DNA of 64,000 nucleotides from the NCBI RefSeq assembly GCF_964033635.1, contig NZ_OZ035533.1, positions 2,108,001-2,172,000 of the forward strand, written 5' to 3'. Of this stretch, positions 41,234 through 50,619 are shown piece by piece. How positions within the stretch are numbered: position 1 is the first letter of the stretch; every line of letters begins with the position of its first letter. The notes under the pieces are model-generated. The model saw only the letters and a list, made by a program, of their open reading frames with translations, made no database searches and had not been told where the DNA came from. The position numbers and the translations under genes are program-made. The DNA is from Chitinophaga sp. MM2321 (GTDB lineage: Bacteria > Bacteroidota > Bacteroidia > Chitinophagales > Chitinophagaceae).

Positions 41234-41280
41234 TTAGTGCATTATTAGTGCTGTTGTTAAGGCTGCACGGATAAATTGCA
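41234..41280 (+). promoter_or_regulatory. Conserved 47-base upstream motif, copy A
   Basis: TTAGTGCATTATTAGTGC followed by TGTTGTTAAGGCTG. The TTAGT/TTAG/GTTA units are spaced about 11 bases apart, one helical turn. Further upstream, TTTATTAAT occurs twice. Without gaps, 26 of the first 32 positions match copy B (45827), and both copies end in TTGCA. It is probably a tandem activator site before the SGNH/TPR gene. Confidence 0.6.
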
Positions 41281-41285
41281 TTGAA

Positions 41286-43343
41286 ATGAATAGGACTCAG
41301 AGATTCCACGATCTTGGCACTCAGGCCGTTTTATTACAAAAAAGAAGCATGCTGGTGTTTAAAACCATCAGCATGCTTTTACCTTTTTTACTGATAGTTG
41401 GAATAGAGTTAATATTGAGGGCTTTTAACTATGGCTATGACCTTCGGCTGTTTATCACCTCTCCACAGGATAAAAACTATTATGTACTGAACCCGGATGC
41501 TTCCCGGAGATATTTTTCCAACCAACAGATCGCCACTACCGGCAATAGTGAAATATTTAAGAAGATAAAAGATAAAAACACCCTCCGGGTTTTTGTATTG
41601 GGAGAATCTACTACAATTGGTTACCCCTATTTTCATAATGGCTCTTTTCACCGTTGCTTGCAGTATCGTTTAATGCATACCTGTCCGGATAAGGAACTGG
41701 AGATCATCAACCTGTCATTGACGGCGGTAAATTCCTATACGGTGGCGGGATTTGCGAAAGAGCTGGTACACTACCAGCCTGATGCCGTGCTTATTTATAC
41801 AGGGCATAACGAGTATTATGGTTGCCTGGGCGCCGGTAGCACAGACAAAATTGCCGGTAATCCTTTTATCATCCACACGATCTTAAAACTGCGGGAGTTC
41901 AGGTTAACACAACTGTTTGCAAATGTATTGGATAAGATAACTTCTCCGGGGCGTGCTGCCGGCCCGGAAAGCGGTAAGGCACGGATGGAACTGATGGTGG
42001 CGGAACAGCAGATTCCTTATGGATCTGTGCTGTATGAAAGGGGGATCAGGCAGTTCAGCACCAATATGGACCAAACGTTACAATTGCTGAATGGGGCCCA
42101 CGTGCCTGTTTTCATCAGCAATCTGGTATCCAGCGAGAAGGACCTGTTTCCTTTTATCAGCATGCCGGTAGATAGTGTGTCATATCCCGGTTTCGCGGCT
42201 GCATATACCCGGGCTGAGCAGTTGCTGCAAAGAGGGGACAGCCTGGCGGCGCTGAGTGGTTTTTTGGCTGCCAATAATATTTATGGAGCACATGCTGGTT
42301 GTAATTATTACCTCGGTTTGCTGAAAATGCATCAGGGGGATAATACCGCTGCAAAAGTATATTTCAGCAAAGCCCGCGACCTGGATGCCCTGCGTTTCCG
42401 GGCGCCCTCAAAGCTGAATGAAATCATCCTGCAACTATGCCGTAAATATAAAAATACACACCTGGTAGATGCTCATGCCGCATTTGAAGCCGCCACCAGC
42501 AGTCATATTATTGGGAAGGAGCTGGTGCTGGAACATGTACACCCTAACCTGAAAGGGTATGCGTTGTTGTCGGATGTATTTTATAATGCGATGAAACAAC
42601 AAGGCATTTTTACGGTGCAGCCGGAAAATGAGATGAGCTTTGCGCAACTGCAGCAAGCCATGCCGATAACAGTGGTTGATTCGCTGGCAGGCGCCTACAA
42701 AATTGCCAACCTCAAAAGAAGCTGGCCTTTTAATACGGGGCATGCCACAGATACTACGCTGATTGCTACACCCGAAGAGCAACTTGCCTATGAAGTGGCA
42801 TTCAGACATACTTCCTGGGCCACTGCCATGCAACAGCTGTACGACAGCTATAACAGGAGCGGTCAACTGGCGGCAGCCAGAACAGTAGTAGAGGCGCTGG
42901 CACTGGAACATCCCACAGACCCCGGTTATTATGAGCAGGCCGCCAACTACTTTGGTAAACTAAATGACTTTGACAATGCGCTGGTATATTTTAAAAAAGC
43001 GTTTGCACTAGCTCCTTCCTTTGATAATGCAAGGAATCTTTTTGTGCTTTGTTTGAAACTGGATCGTAGCAAAGCTGCGTTGCCCTACCTGGATTATGCC
43101 ATCGCGCATAATGAGCAACAGCTTGACTTACAGCCTGTAAAAACATACCTGCTCCAGGTGCTGCAACTCCAGGAGGAGGCTGCCAGGCAACCCCTGAACG
43201 TAACTGTGCTGAATCAGATCGCTGCTAAATATTACCGCATGGGAAATAAGGATGGAGCCGCATTGTATGTAGAAAAAGTACTGCACACCGCACCTGCCGA
43301 CAAGGACGCATTATTATTACAAAGCCAGTTAAAAAAAATATAG
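41286..43343 (+). CDS. SGNH hydrolase-like protein with TPR C-terminus, membrane-anchored
   Basis: 685 residues. An N-terminal membrane anchor lies at about 26-46. The SGNH hydrolase domain has Ser S108 in VFVLGESTTIGYP (block I), N175 in YTGHNEYYG (block III) and H in EHVHPNLKGYALL (block V). The C-terminal TPR-like helices (about 510-685) include YYEQAANYFGKLNDFDNALV and YFKKAFALAPSF. SGNH enzymes act as esterases or acyltransferases on glycans and lipids. It is translated 3 bases before an SxtJ-like gene and belongs to the carbamoyltransferase operon. A start at 41349 is also possible. Confidence 0.87.
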   Translation: MNRTQRFHDLGTQAVLLQKRSMLVFKTISMLLPFLLIVGIELILRAFNYGYDLRLFITSPQDKNYYVLNPDASRRYFSNQQIATTGNSEIFKKIKDKNTLRVFVLGESTTIGYPYFHNGSFHRCLQYRLMHTCPDKELEIINLSLTAVNSYTVAGFAKELVHYQPDAVLIYTGHNEYYGCLGAGSTDKIAGNPFIIHTILKLREFRLTQLFANVLDKITSPGRAAGPESGKARMELMVAEQQIPYGSVLYERGIRQFSTNMDQTLQLLNGAHVPVFISNLVSSEKDLFPFISMPVDSVSYPGFAAAYTRAEQLLQRGDSLAALSGFLAANNIYGAHAGCNYYLGLLKMHQGDNTAAKVYFSKARDLDALRFRAPSKLNEIILQLCRKYKNTHLVDAHAAFEAATSSHIIGKELVLEHVHPNLKGYALLSDVFYNAMKQQGIFTVQPENEMSFAQLQQAMPITVVDSLAGAYKIANLKRSWPFNTGHATDTTLIATPEEQLAYEVAFRHTSWATAMQQLYDSYNRSGQLAAARTVVEALALEHPTDPGYYEQAANYFGKLNDFDNALVYFKKAFALAPSFDNARNLFVLCLKLDRSKAALPYLDYAIAHNEQQLDLQPVKTYLLQVLQLQEEAARQPLNVTVLNQIAAKYYRMGNKDGAALYVEKVLHTAPADKDALLLQSQLKKI

Positions 43344-43346
43344 ATC

Positions 43347-43736
43347 ATGAAGATAGTATTTGGCCGGGTGAGCCGTCAGCAATGTGTGGAGTTTGGCCAG
43401 GTGGCCGTGCTGGTAGTTATAGTAGCCGTTTTATACTACAGGAACTTTCATTTTGTGACCACTGCCCTGATCTGTATGGCGATCACTATGATATTACCAC
43501 GCCTGTGGTTTCCATTAGCCTGGATTTGGTTTGGATTATCAAAGATATTAGGGGAGATAAATATACGTGTATTATTGACACTTATTTTTATGGTGGTAGT
43601 ATTACCGGTAGGATTATGGCATAAACTGCGCGGGAAAGATAGTTTGCAGCTGCGGCAGTTTAAGCGGGGAAGGGAATCCGTGATGGTGAAACGGGAGCAT
43701 GTATATACGAAAGAAGACCTGCTCCATACATTTTAA
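43347..43736 (+). CDS. SxtJ-like membrane protein
   Basis: 129 residues with three hydrophobic segments (about 18-35, 38-60 and 75-92), a cytoplasmic basic patch (LRQFKRGRESVMVKREHVYT) and the ending KEDLLHTF. This matches the small SxtJ family, which is found next to carbamoyltransferases and DUF5989 proteins. It is the second gene of the operon, 3 bases after the SGNH gene. Its role is unknown, possibly a membrane scaffold for the carbamoyltransferase. Confidence 0.8.
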   Translation: MKIVFGRVSRQQCVEFGQVAVLVVIVAVLYYRNFHFVTTALICMAITMILPRLWFPLAWIWFGLSKILGEINIRVLLTLIFMVVVLPVGLWHKLRGKDSLQLRQFKRGRESVMVKREHVYTKEDLLHTF

Positions 43737-43757
43737 AACGATCATAATTCATACGAC

Positions 43758-43907
43758 ATGGAATTTCTGCGAGAGCTGTTTTACTTTTTAAGGACCCGTA
43801 AAAAATTCTGGCTGCTTCCATTAATTATTATGTTGCTGCTGCTGGCATCCTTGGTGGCCTTAACCAGTGTGTCGGCGCTGGCGCCTTTCATTTACACTTT
43901 ATTTTAA
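43758..43907 (+). CDS. DUF5989 family small membrane protein
   Basis: 49 residues, reading MEFLRELFYFLRTRKKFWLL, then PLIIMLLLLASLVALTS and a VSALAPFIYTLF end. One membrane helix lies between a basic N-terminus and an APFIYTLF end, the characteristic look of DUF5989 proteins. They regularly sit between SxtJ-like and carbamoyltransferase genes. It lies 21 bases after the SxtJ-like gene and 5 bases before the carbamoyltransferase. Confidence 0.85.
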   Translation: MEFLRELFYFLRTRKKFWLLPLIIMLLLLASLVALTSVSALAPFIYTLF

Positions 43908-43912
43908 CGCGA

Positions 43913-45769
43913 TTGAAGATTATCATTCTTGGCATATCCGCCTTTTACCATGATAGTGCAGCGGCGCTGATAATAGACGGAAAGATAGTGGCTGCGGCCC
44001 AGGAGGAACGTTTTACGCGGATAAAGCATGATTCGTCTTTCCCCGTGAATGCCATCACTTATGTGTTGCAGGAAGCGGGTATCCATTTTAATGAACTCAC
44101 TGCAGCAGCCTTTTATGATAAACCACTGCTGAAATTTGAAAGACTACTGGAAACCTATCATGCCTTTGCGCCCCGCAGCTGGCGCAGTTTCCTGACGGCT
44201 ATACCGGTATGGATGAAAGATAAGGTGTTCATGAAAAAACTGTTGCGTAAAGCATTCCGTCAACTCGGAGGCGATGACAGGTTACCACTTTATTTTCCCG
44301 AACATCATTTATCACATGCTGCCAGCGCATTTTATCCTTCACCGTTTCAGGAAGCCGCTATCCTCACCGTAGATGGTGTAGGAGAGTGGGCAACCACTAC
44401 CATTGCCCATGGGAAAGGGAATGAAGTGAAAATTCTGCGGGAGCTTCGGTTCCCCCATTCGCCGGGTTTGCTGTACGCCGCCTTTACTTATTACCTGGGG
44501 TTTAAAGTAAACAGCGGGGAATATAAATTAATGGGACTGGCTCCTTATGGGCAGCCCGATGCCGCACAAACGTTGTTATTCAGGGAAAAGATCATTACAA
44601 CGCTGGTGGATATACGAAGTGATGGCTCCCTGTTACTGAACATGGACTATTTTGATTTTGCCACGGGGCTCCGTATGACAGCCGATCATAAATGGGAAGC
44701 CTTGTTTGGCTTGCCCCGCCACATGCCGGAGTCGGCCCTCACGCAGGATCATATGAACCTGGCACTGGCCATACAGCAGGTAACGGAAGAAATAGTTGTT
44801 GCGCTGGCGCGTACCGCAAAGGAAATTACACAAAGTAGTCACCTGGTCATGGCAGGCGGGGTGGCATTAAATTGTGTGGCCAACAGTAAAATTGCAGCTA
44901 CAGGAATCTTTGAAGATATCTGGATACAGCCGGCGGCTGGTGATGCCGGTGGTGCATTAGGTGCTGCCTACGCCGCTTTTTATATCGGCATGCAACAGGC
45001 GAGAGAAATAGTACCGGGAGAAGATGCTATGCAGGGAGCATTCCTCGGACCTGCCTATAGCGAAACGGATATTAGGAAGATGATCAGCAGATATGATGCA
45101 GTGGGAGAAAAGATCACGGACTTTAATGCTCTGACGACTTTGATAAGTGATCACCTGGCCAATGGAAAAGTAGTGGGCTGGTTCCAGGACCGGATGGAGT
45201 TTGGACCCCGCGCACTGGGTAACCGGAGTATCCTGGCTGATCCCAGGAATACCGGTATGCAGCAACTCATCAATCTTAAAATAAAATTCCGGGAAGGATT
45301 CCGGCCTTTTGCACCGGCAGTTTTAGAGGAAGATGCAACCCTTTATTTTCAGACGGCTGCACCATCTCCCTATATGTTATTTATAGCTGCACTTAAAACA
45401 ACACAGCGAAAATCCGAAGCAGCCGGTGAAGGGGAACAAGATATCTATCAACGGCTACACCAGGTGCGTTCAACGGTACCCGCTATTACACACGTGGATT
45501 ATTCCGCCCGTTTACAAACCGTCAATAATACACTTCATCCGAAGCTATATCAGCTTATTAATAATTTTAAAAAACTTACAGGTTGCAGTATGCTGATCAA
45601 TACCTCTTTTAATGTAAGAGGAGAACCTATTGTTTGTACACCACAGGATGCTTACCTCGCTTTCATGCGTACAGAGATGGATTATCTCGTAATAGGTAAT
45701 TACCTATTTGATCGCAGCCATCAGCAGGTTTTATCTCCTGATCTACTCACTTCTTTTGAAGCAGACTAA
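43913..45769 (+). CDS. NodU/CmcH-family carbamoyltransferase
   Basis: 618 residues from a TTG start (MKIIILGISAFYHDSAAALI). The N-terminal Kae1-like domain has the HDSAA motif (about 13-17), EHHLSHAASAFYPSPF (about 130-145), the LTVDGVGEW loop, and a LMGLAPYG patch. The C-terminal domain has FGPRALGNRSILADPR, FREGFRPFAPAVLEED and NTSFNVRGEPIVCTPQDA. The family transfers a carbamoyl group from carbamoyl phosphate through carbamoyl-adenylate to a hydroxyl on a sugar or other metabolite. The preceding SGNH, SxtJ-like and DUF5989 genes form the conserved operon. The acceptor is unknown; a surface glycan is plausible. Confidence 0.94.
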   Translation: MKIIILGISAFYHDSAAALIIDGKIVAAAQEERFTRIKHDSSFPVNAITYVLQEAGIHFNELTAAAFYDKPLLKFERLLETYHAFAPRSWRSFLTAIPVWMKDKVFMKKLLRKAFRQLGGDDRLPLYFPEHHLSHAASAFYPSPFQEAAILTVDGVGEWATTTIAHGKGNEVKILRELRFPHSPGLLYAAFTYYLGFKVNSGEYKLMGLAPYGQPDAAQTLLFREKIITTLVDIRSDGSLLLNMDYFDFATGLRMTADHKWEALFGLPRHMPESALTQDHMNLALAIQQVTEEIVVALARTAKEITQSSHLVMAGGVALNCVANSKIAATGIFEDIWIQPAAGDAGGALGAAYAAFYIGMQQAREIVPGEDAMQGAFLGPAYSETDIRKMISRYDAVGEKITDFNALTTLISDHLANGKVVGWFQDRMEFGPRALGNRSILADPRNTGMQQLINLKIKFREGFRPFAPAVLEEDATLYFQTAAPSPYMLFIAALKTTQRKSEAAGEGEQDIYQRLHQVRSTVPAITHVDYSARLQTVNNTLHPKLYQLINNFKKLTGCSMLINTSFNVRGEPIVCTPQDAYLAFMRTEMDYLVIGNYLFDRSHQQVLSPDLLTSFEAD

Positions 45770-45826
45770 TAAATGAAGGGCCGTTATGCAACATTATTTA
45801 AAAAAAACTCAACACTAATGCCGCAG

Positions 45827-45873
45827 TTAGTTCATAATTAGGTCTGTTGTTAGGCCTGTCGTGCTTACTTGCA
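45827..45873 (+). promoter_or_regulatory. Conserved 47-base upstream motif, copy B (PUL 2)
   Basis: TTAGTTCATAATTAGGTC followed by TGTTGTTAGGCCTG, aligning without gaps to copy A at 41234-41280. It lies 36 bases before the SusC start at 45910. The shared sequence suggests that one regulator acts on both operons. Confidence 0.6.
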
Positions 45874-45909
45874 GGGTATTATTTTATCAATCGAAACATC
45901 GTTCGCGTT

Positions 45910-48909
45910 ATGAAAAGATTATTATTGCTGATGTTCCTCGCATCTGGCCTGCTTCAGGCCTATGCCCAAACGCAGTTGACAAAAGGTAAAGTACTGGACG
46001 ATTCCGGTAACCCATTACCCGGCGCTACTGTGAGAATAAAAGGTACTAACCTTTCAAGTCCTACTGATGCTCAGGGTGCATTTCAAATTGCAACCGGTGA
46101 GCAGGCTTCCCCGGTATTGATCATTTCTTACATCGGTTATCTGACACAGGAGATACCGGTCAATGGAAGTGCACCATTATCTGTTCAGATGAAACCTGAT
46201 GCCAGGTCATTGAACGATGTGGTAGTAGTGGGTTATGGTACCCAGAAAAAAAGGGATGTAACTGGCGCTACCAGTTCACTGAAAGCCGTAGACATTGCCA
46301 AGCGTCCATTGGTAAGAGTTGAACAGGCGTTACAGGGTACTACTTCCGGCGTAACAGTTCAAAGTAACAGCGGTCAGCCCGGGAAAGGTTTGAGCGTGAG
46401 GATCAGGGGCGCCAGTTCTGTAAGTGGCGGCAATGATCCGTTGTATGTTATTGACGGCTATATCGGTGGAAACATTGAGTCGGTGAGTCCTTCGGATATC
46501 GAGTCTATGGAGATCCTGAAAGATGCTTCTGCTACCGCTATCTATGGTTCCAGGGCTTCTAACGGTGTAGTGCTCATTACTACAAAAACAGGTAGATCAG
46601 GGAAGCCAAGGGTTGACTTCAGTACCTGGTTGAGCAGAGCCAGCATCCCCAAGAAGCTGAGCTTACTGAACGCCTATGATTTTGCCGTACAGGCAAACAA
46701 AGCTTCCTTCTATAAAGATTCTACCGGCGCACCGGCATTCACGGATCAGGAAGTAAAAGATCTTCTTGGAAAACAAGGGACTGACTGGCAGGATGAAGTC
46801 ACACAAAAAGCATGGGTACAGAATTACCAGTTGAGCGTATCCGGTGGATCTGAAAGCGTAAAGTATTTCTTCTCCTTTAACCACCTGGATCAACCTGGTA
46901 TATTAATTAACCAGTGGTATAAGAGAAATACACTGAGAGCAAATGTTGATGCAAAATTAAATGACCGGTTAAACCTGAAAGTAAACATCACGGCGGTATT
47001 GCCACAAAGCCATAATACCGGTTATAGCGGAGATATTACCGATCCTTTTGCACAGGCATACCAGTGGGATCCAACCTCTCCGGTAAAGGATGAGAATGGC
47101 AATTATATTCCCCGTTCCACCAGAGGTTCCAACCAGTTCAACCCGGTAGCCAATGCCATGAATCAGGCGGTGGATGTAAATACCACCAATGTTACTGCCA
47201 CGGGTGTGGTAACCTATCGCATCCTCGATCACCTGATCTTTACTTCCAATAACAGTTACGAGTTACAGTCACAGTTAACACAATCCGTGTTTCCCAAACA
47301 AACCAACGTGGGAGATGCAGGTGGCGATTATGCACAGGCAGAAACCAACAGGTACAGGAGCTGGCAGAACAGTAACTTCCTGACCTATAACAACCGGTTC
47401 GGAGATCATGGATTAACAGTGACCGCACTGTTTGAACAGGCTTCCAAAACCAATACCAACGCAAAAGTGCAGGCTAAAAATTTATCTACCTATAACAATG
47501 GTTATTATAACCTGGGCCTGGGTGGTACACAGCTTACTACAGGCGGTTATTGGGCTGATGCACTTATCTCTTATATGGGCAGGGTGAATTATTCCTATAA
47601 AGATAAATACCTGCTTACTGCTTCTGTGCGTACAGATGGATCTTCTCATCTTACCCAGAAATATTCCACCTTCCCTGCGGTAGCATTAGGCTGGGTAGTG
47701 GATAAAGAAAATTTCATGGAAGGCTCAAAGGTGATCACTGGTCTGAAGATCCGTGCCAGTTACGGTCAAACAGGTAACCAGGCAGTACCTGCTTATGCTA
47801 CTATTGCACAGATTACCAGCGGTGGTCCTGCTTATTATTTTGATGGTAACACACCCAGTGTATCCACCCCGTTGGGAACACCGGTAACACAAACCTTGCA
47901 ATGGGAAAAAAATACGACCTATGATGCAGGAGTAGATATTGAATTTTTCCGCGGCCGTTTAACATTCACGGCTGATGCGTATAACAGGCAGATTACCGAT
48001 CTGCTCTACAATAAGCCGAACCCTGGATATTATGGTGGTGGCAACTTCCAGAAAAACCTGGGTAGCCTGGAAAACAAGGGCCTTGAATTTAGTGTAGGTG
48101 GTACACCCGTGTATGGAAACAAGTTTAAATGGACCAGTAATTTTAATATCTCTTTCAACAGGAACAAAGTGTTAAACCTCGGTGATATTGATAATGTGAT
48201 TGTAAACAATATCGGATCTGCCCAAACAGGTGCTGCTATTCTGAAAGTAGGCCAGCCACTGGGCTCTTTCTTTGGTTACAAATTCCTCGGTACCTGGAAA
48301 ACTGCACAGGCAGCAGATGCTGCATTGTATGGTCAGAAACCGGGTGATGCCAGGTATGAAGATGTAGATAACAGCCACTCCTATAATACCGCAGATCTGC
48401 AGGTGGTTGGTAATGGTAATCCTAAGTTTGGTTTTGGGTTTACCAATGATTTCTCCTATGGCAACTTCAGTATGAATGTAATGTTCCAGGGTACACATGG
48501 TAATCAGATCTATTCCTTTACTACCCCTTATACGTTGGGTGGTTTGGGTGATGCCCGCCATGCTACTTCTACGGATGTCCTGAAAATGTGGACACCGGAA
48601 AATCAGACAGATGTTCCTGTTTATTACAGTACCAACTTCCTGACCAGCAGCCGTTGGGTATATGATGCCAGTTATATAAAGCTGAAGAATATTTCGCTGA
48701 CTTACACCTTCCCTGAAAATTTATTGGGCAGGGCAAGAATTCACAGTCTTGATATTTATGTGAGCGCACAGAATATATGGACTATTACAGATTATCCTGG
48801 TTATGATCCGGAAGTAACCAATGCTACCAATGCTATTACGCAGGGGCTGGAAACCGGTACCATTCCGAATCCTAAAACATATACTGTTGGTTTAAGACTT
48901 GGTTTATAG
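45910..48909 (+). CDS. SusC/RagA-family TonB-linked outer-membrane transporter (PUL 2)
   Basis: 999 residues from the ATG at 45910 (MKRLLLLMFLASGLLQAYAQ signal peptide); the in-frame codon at 45847 gives a 21-residue leader that overlaps the conserved motif. The carboxypeptidase-D-like domain (about 24-100: GKVLDDSGNPLPGATVRIKG) is followed by the VVVVGYGTQKKRDVTGA TonB-box and plug region, PLYVIDGYIGG, the barrel, and a YTVGLRLGL end. There is no STN domain, matching the absence of a sigma/FecR pair here. SusD follows 47 bases later. Confidence 0.95.
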   Translation: MKRLLLLMFLASGLLQAYAQTQLTKGKVLDDSGNPLPGATVRIKGTNLSSPTDAQGAFQIATGEQASPVLIISYIGYLTQEIPVNGSAPLSVQMKPDARSLNDVVVVGYGTQKKRDVTGATSSLKAVDIAKRPLVRVEQALQGTTSGVTVQSNSGQPGKGLSVRIRGASSVSGGNDPLYVIDGYIGGNIESVSPSDIESMEILKDASATAIYGSRASNGVVLITTKTGRSGKPRVDFSTWLSRASIPKKLSLLNAYDFAVQANKASFYKDSTGAPAFTDQEVKDLLGKQGTDWQDEVTQKAWVQNYQLSVSGGSESVKYFFSFNHLDQPGILINQWYKRNTLRANVDAKLNDRLNLKVNITAVLPQSHNTGYSGDITDPFAQAYQWDPTSPVKDENGNYIPRSTRGSNQFNPVANAMNQAVDVNTTNVTATGVVTYRILDHLIFTSNNSYELQSQLTQSVFPKQTNVGDAGGDYAQAETNRYRSWQNSNFLTYNNRFGDHGLTVTALFEQASKTNTNAKVQAKNLSTYNNGYYNLGLGGTQLTTGGYWADALISYMGRVNYSYKDKYLLTASVRTDGSSHLTQKYSTFPAVALGWVVDKENFMEGSKVITGLKIRASYGQTGNQAVPAYATIAQITSGGPAYYFDGNTPSVSTPLGTPVTQTLQWEKNTTYDAGVDIEFFRGRLTFTADAYNRQITDLLYNKPNPGYYGGGNFQKNLGSLENKGLEFSVGGTPVYGNKFKWTSNFNISFNRNKVLNLGDIDNVIVNNIGSAQTGAAILKVGQPLGSFFGYKFLGTWKTAQAADAALYGQKPGDARYEDVDNSHSYNTADLQVVGNGNPKFGFGFTNDFSYGNFSMNVMFQGTHGNQIYSFTTPYTLGGLGDARHATSTDVLKMWTPENQTDVPVYYSTNFLTSSRWVYDASYIKLKNISLTYTFPENLLGRARIHSLDIYVSAQNIWTITDYPGYDPEVTNATNAITQGLETGTIPNPKTYTVGLRLGL

Positions 48910-48956
48910 TTGATATTGAAAAGCACAGGTTTCTATTTTTCTAAAAAATTACTATT

Positions 48957-50516
48957 ATGAATATAAAATATTTCTTGCCTTTAGCGGTGGCAGTGGTGCT
49001 GGGAACAGCTTCCTGCGTAAAGCTGACGGAAGATCCTAAAGGAAACTTAACACCCGGTAATTATTTTGCTACGCAGAAAGACCTGGATGCATCCGTTGCT
49101 TCCATTTATCAGAAGCTGAGTGTAGATGGAGCCTGGGGTTTTACAAATAAAATGACTTCCTATTTCGGTGCAGACGACCTCACAACAGATCCGGGTTTGA
49201 ACAAACAGGATATGCGCGAGTACGACAAGCTGGAAGGCACCAGTACCAATGAGGGTATCAAAGCGCAATGGAACGGCCCCTGGAATGCCATTTACCAGGC
49301 TAATAACGTACTGGCAAATTATGAGAAGATACCAGGTACAGACGCCGGTGCGATGGATCTGAAAAATAAATCAGCCGGGCAGGCATACTTCCTTCGGGCA
49401 CTATGCTATTTCTACCTGGTGAGAACTTTTGGACAGGTACCGCTGGTCGATAAACCTGCTGATATTGCGGTGCTACCACCCAGAGCAGAGGTAAGTGCCG
49501 TCTATGAACTTATTGTAAGTGATCTGAAACAAGCCGCTGCTTTATTACCAGACAAATGGACGGGTAGTGCTGACGTAGGACGTGCCAGTGGCCTTGCATC
49601 AAGGGCGTTACTGGCACATGTGTATCTAACTATGGCCGGCTGGCCGCTGAACCAGTCAGCCAACTTCGCTTTGGCTGCAACTGAAGCGGATGCGGTGATC
49701 AAGGCAAATAAGTTTTCGCTGGTACCGGACTACCTGGAGGTGTTCAAAACAAATAACAACGCAGAAAGCATTTTTAGTATCCAGTTTAATGTGGGTGGGA
49801 ATGTACCCAACCGTTCCTTCGGTTCTACCTGTGTACCCCTGGAAGAATCAGGACTGGATAATTCCGGTGGCTGGGATGACTTTTATCCTGAAGTTAATTT
49901 CTTCCTGAATGCACCCAAGTGTACCCGTACCGATGAAACTTTTTATACCGTTATTAAAAAGCAGAATCCGGATAAAAAAACCTACACTTTATTGCCATGG
50001 AATAGCAGCGCAACAAATGCGAAACATCCTTATTACAAAAAGTTCCGTTATGGTGTAGGGGATGGTGTAAAAGAAACAGATACTTCTATTATCACGATTC
50101 AACCAAGTACCAATAAAACAACAGATATTATCCGTTATGCAGAGACGCTGCTGATTTATGCTGAAGCATCTGCCATGGCTTCCGGTGCTCCTTCGGCGGC
50201 ATCCTATGACGCCATAAATGAAGTGAGACACCGCGCAGGCTTGCTTCCGCTGAAAACCGGTTTGTCTGCCGCCGCTTTCCGCGACTCTGTTGTGTATGAG
50301 CGCGCTTATGAATTTGCTGGTGAATTCGGACAACGCTGGTTTGATATCGTACGGCTGCAATTGTTGCCAAAAGTGCTGGCAGAACGCAGCAAAACATTGG
50401 AGCCAAATGCTATTAATCCAACCTCACTGACCAACCCTGCTCCGAAATATCTTGCTCCGATACCTTTTGGTGATCTGAGCCTGAGCCCGGGATGGACACA
50501 AAATCCCAGCTACTAG
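48957..50516 (+). CDS. SusD/RagB-family lipoprotein (PUL 2)
   Basis: 519 residues. The lipobox is VLGTASC. An N-terminal TPR-like helical region (AGQAYFLRALCYFYLVRTFG, followed by QVPLVDKP) precedes the SusD core with TLLIYAEASAMASG and YERAYEFAGEFGQRWFDIVR. It ends NPSY. It forms the surface lid of the upstream SusC. A strong terminator follows, so the GH92 gene may be transcribed at a lower level or separately. Confidence 0.95.
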   Translation: MNIKYFLPLAVAVVLGTASCVKLTEDPKGNLTPGNYFATQKDLDASVASIYQKLSVDGAWGFTNKMTSYFGADDLTTDPGLNKQDMREYDKLEGTSTNEGIKAQWNGPWNAIYQANNVLANYEKIPGTDAGAMDLKNKSAGQAYFLRALCYFYLVRTFGQVPLVDKPADIAVLPPRAEVSAVYELIVSDLKQAAALLPDKWTGSADVGRASGLASRALLAHVYLTMAGWPLNQSANFALAATEADAVIKANKFSLVPDYLEVFKTNNNAESIFSIQFNVGGNVPNRSFGSTCVPLEESGLDNSGGWDDFYPEVNFFLNAPKCTRTDETFYTVIKKQNPDKKTYTLLPWNSSATNAKHPYYKKFRYGVGDGVKETDTSIITIQPSTNKTTDIIRYAETLLIYAEASAMASGAPSAASYDAINEVRHRAGLLPLKTGLSAAAFRDSVVYERAYEFAGEFGQRWFDIVRLQLLPKVLAERSKTLEPNAINPTSLTNPAPKYLAPIPFGDLSLSPGWTQNPSY

Positions 50517-50533
50517 TTTTTATTTTGATGGAC

Positions 50534-50575
50534 AAATAGTTTAATCATGCCTCCGGGCATGGTTAAACTATTTTG
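50534..50575 (+). terminator. Strong terminator between SusD and GH92 (PUL 2)
   Basis: An 18-bp stem (AAATAGTTTAATCATGCC with its partner at 50556-50573, one G-U pair), loop TCCG and a following T run. It would separate import genes from the enzyme gene. Confidence 0.88.
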
Positions 50576-50619
50576 TTCCTCATCACACGCATATTCTTTC
50601 GGGATATAAACAATAGTGA

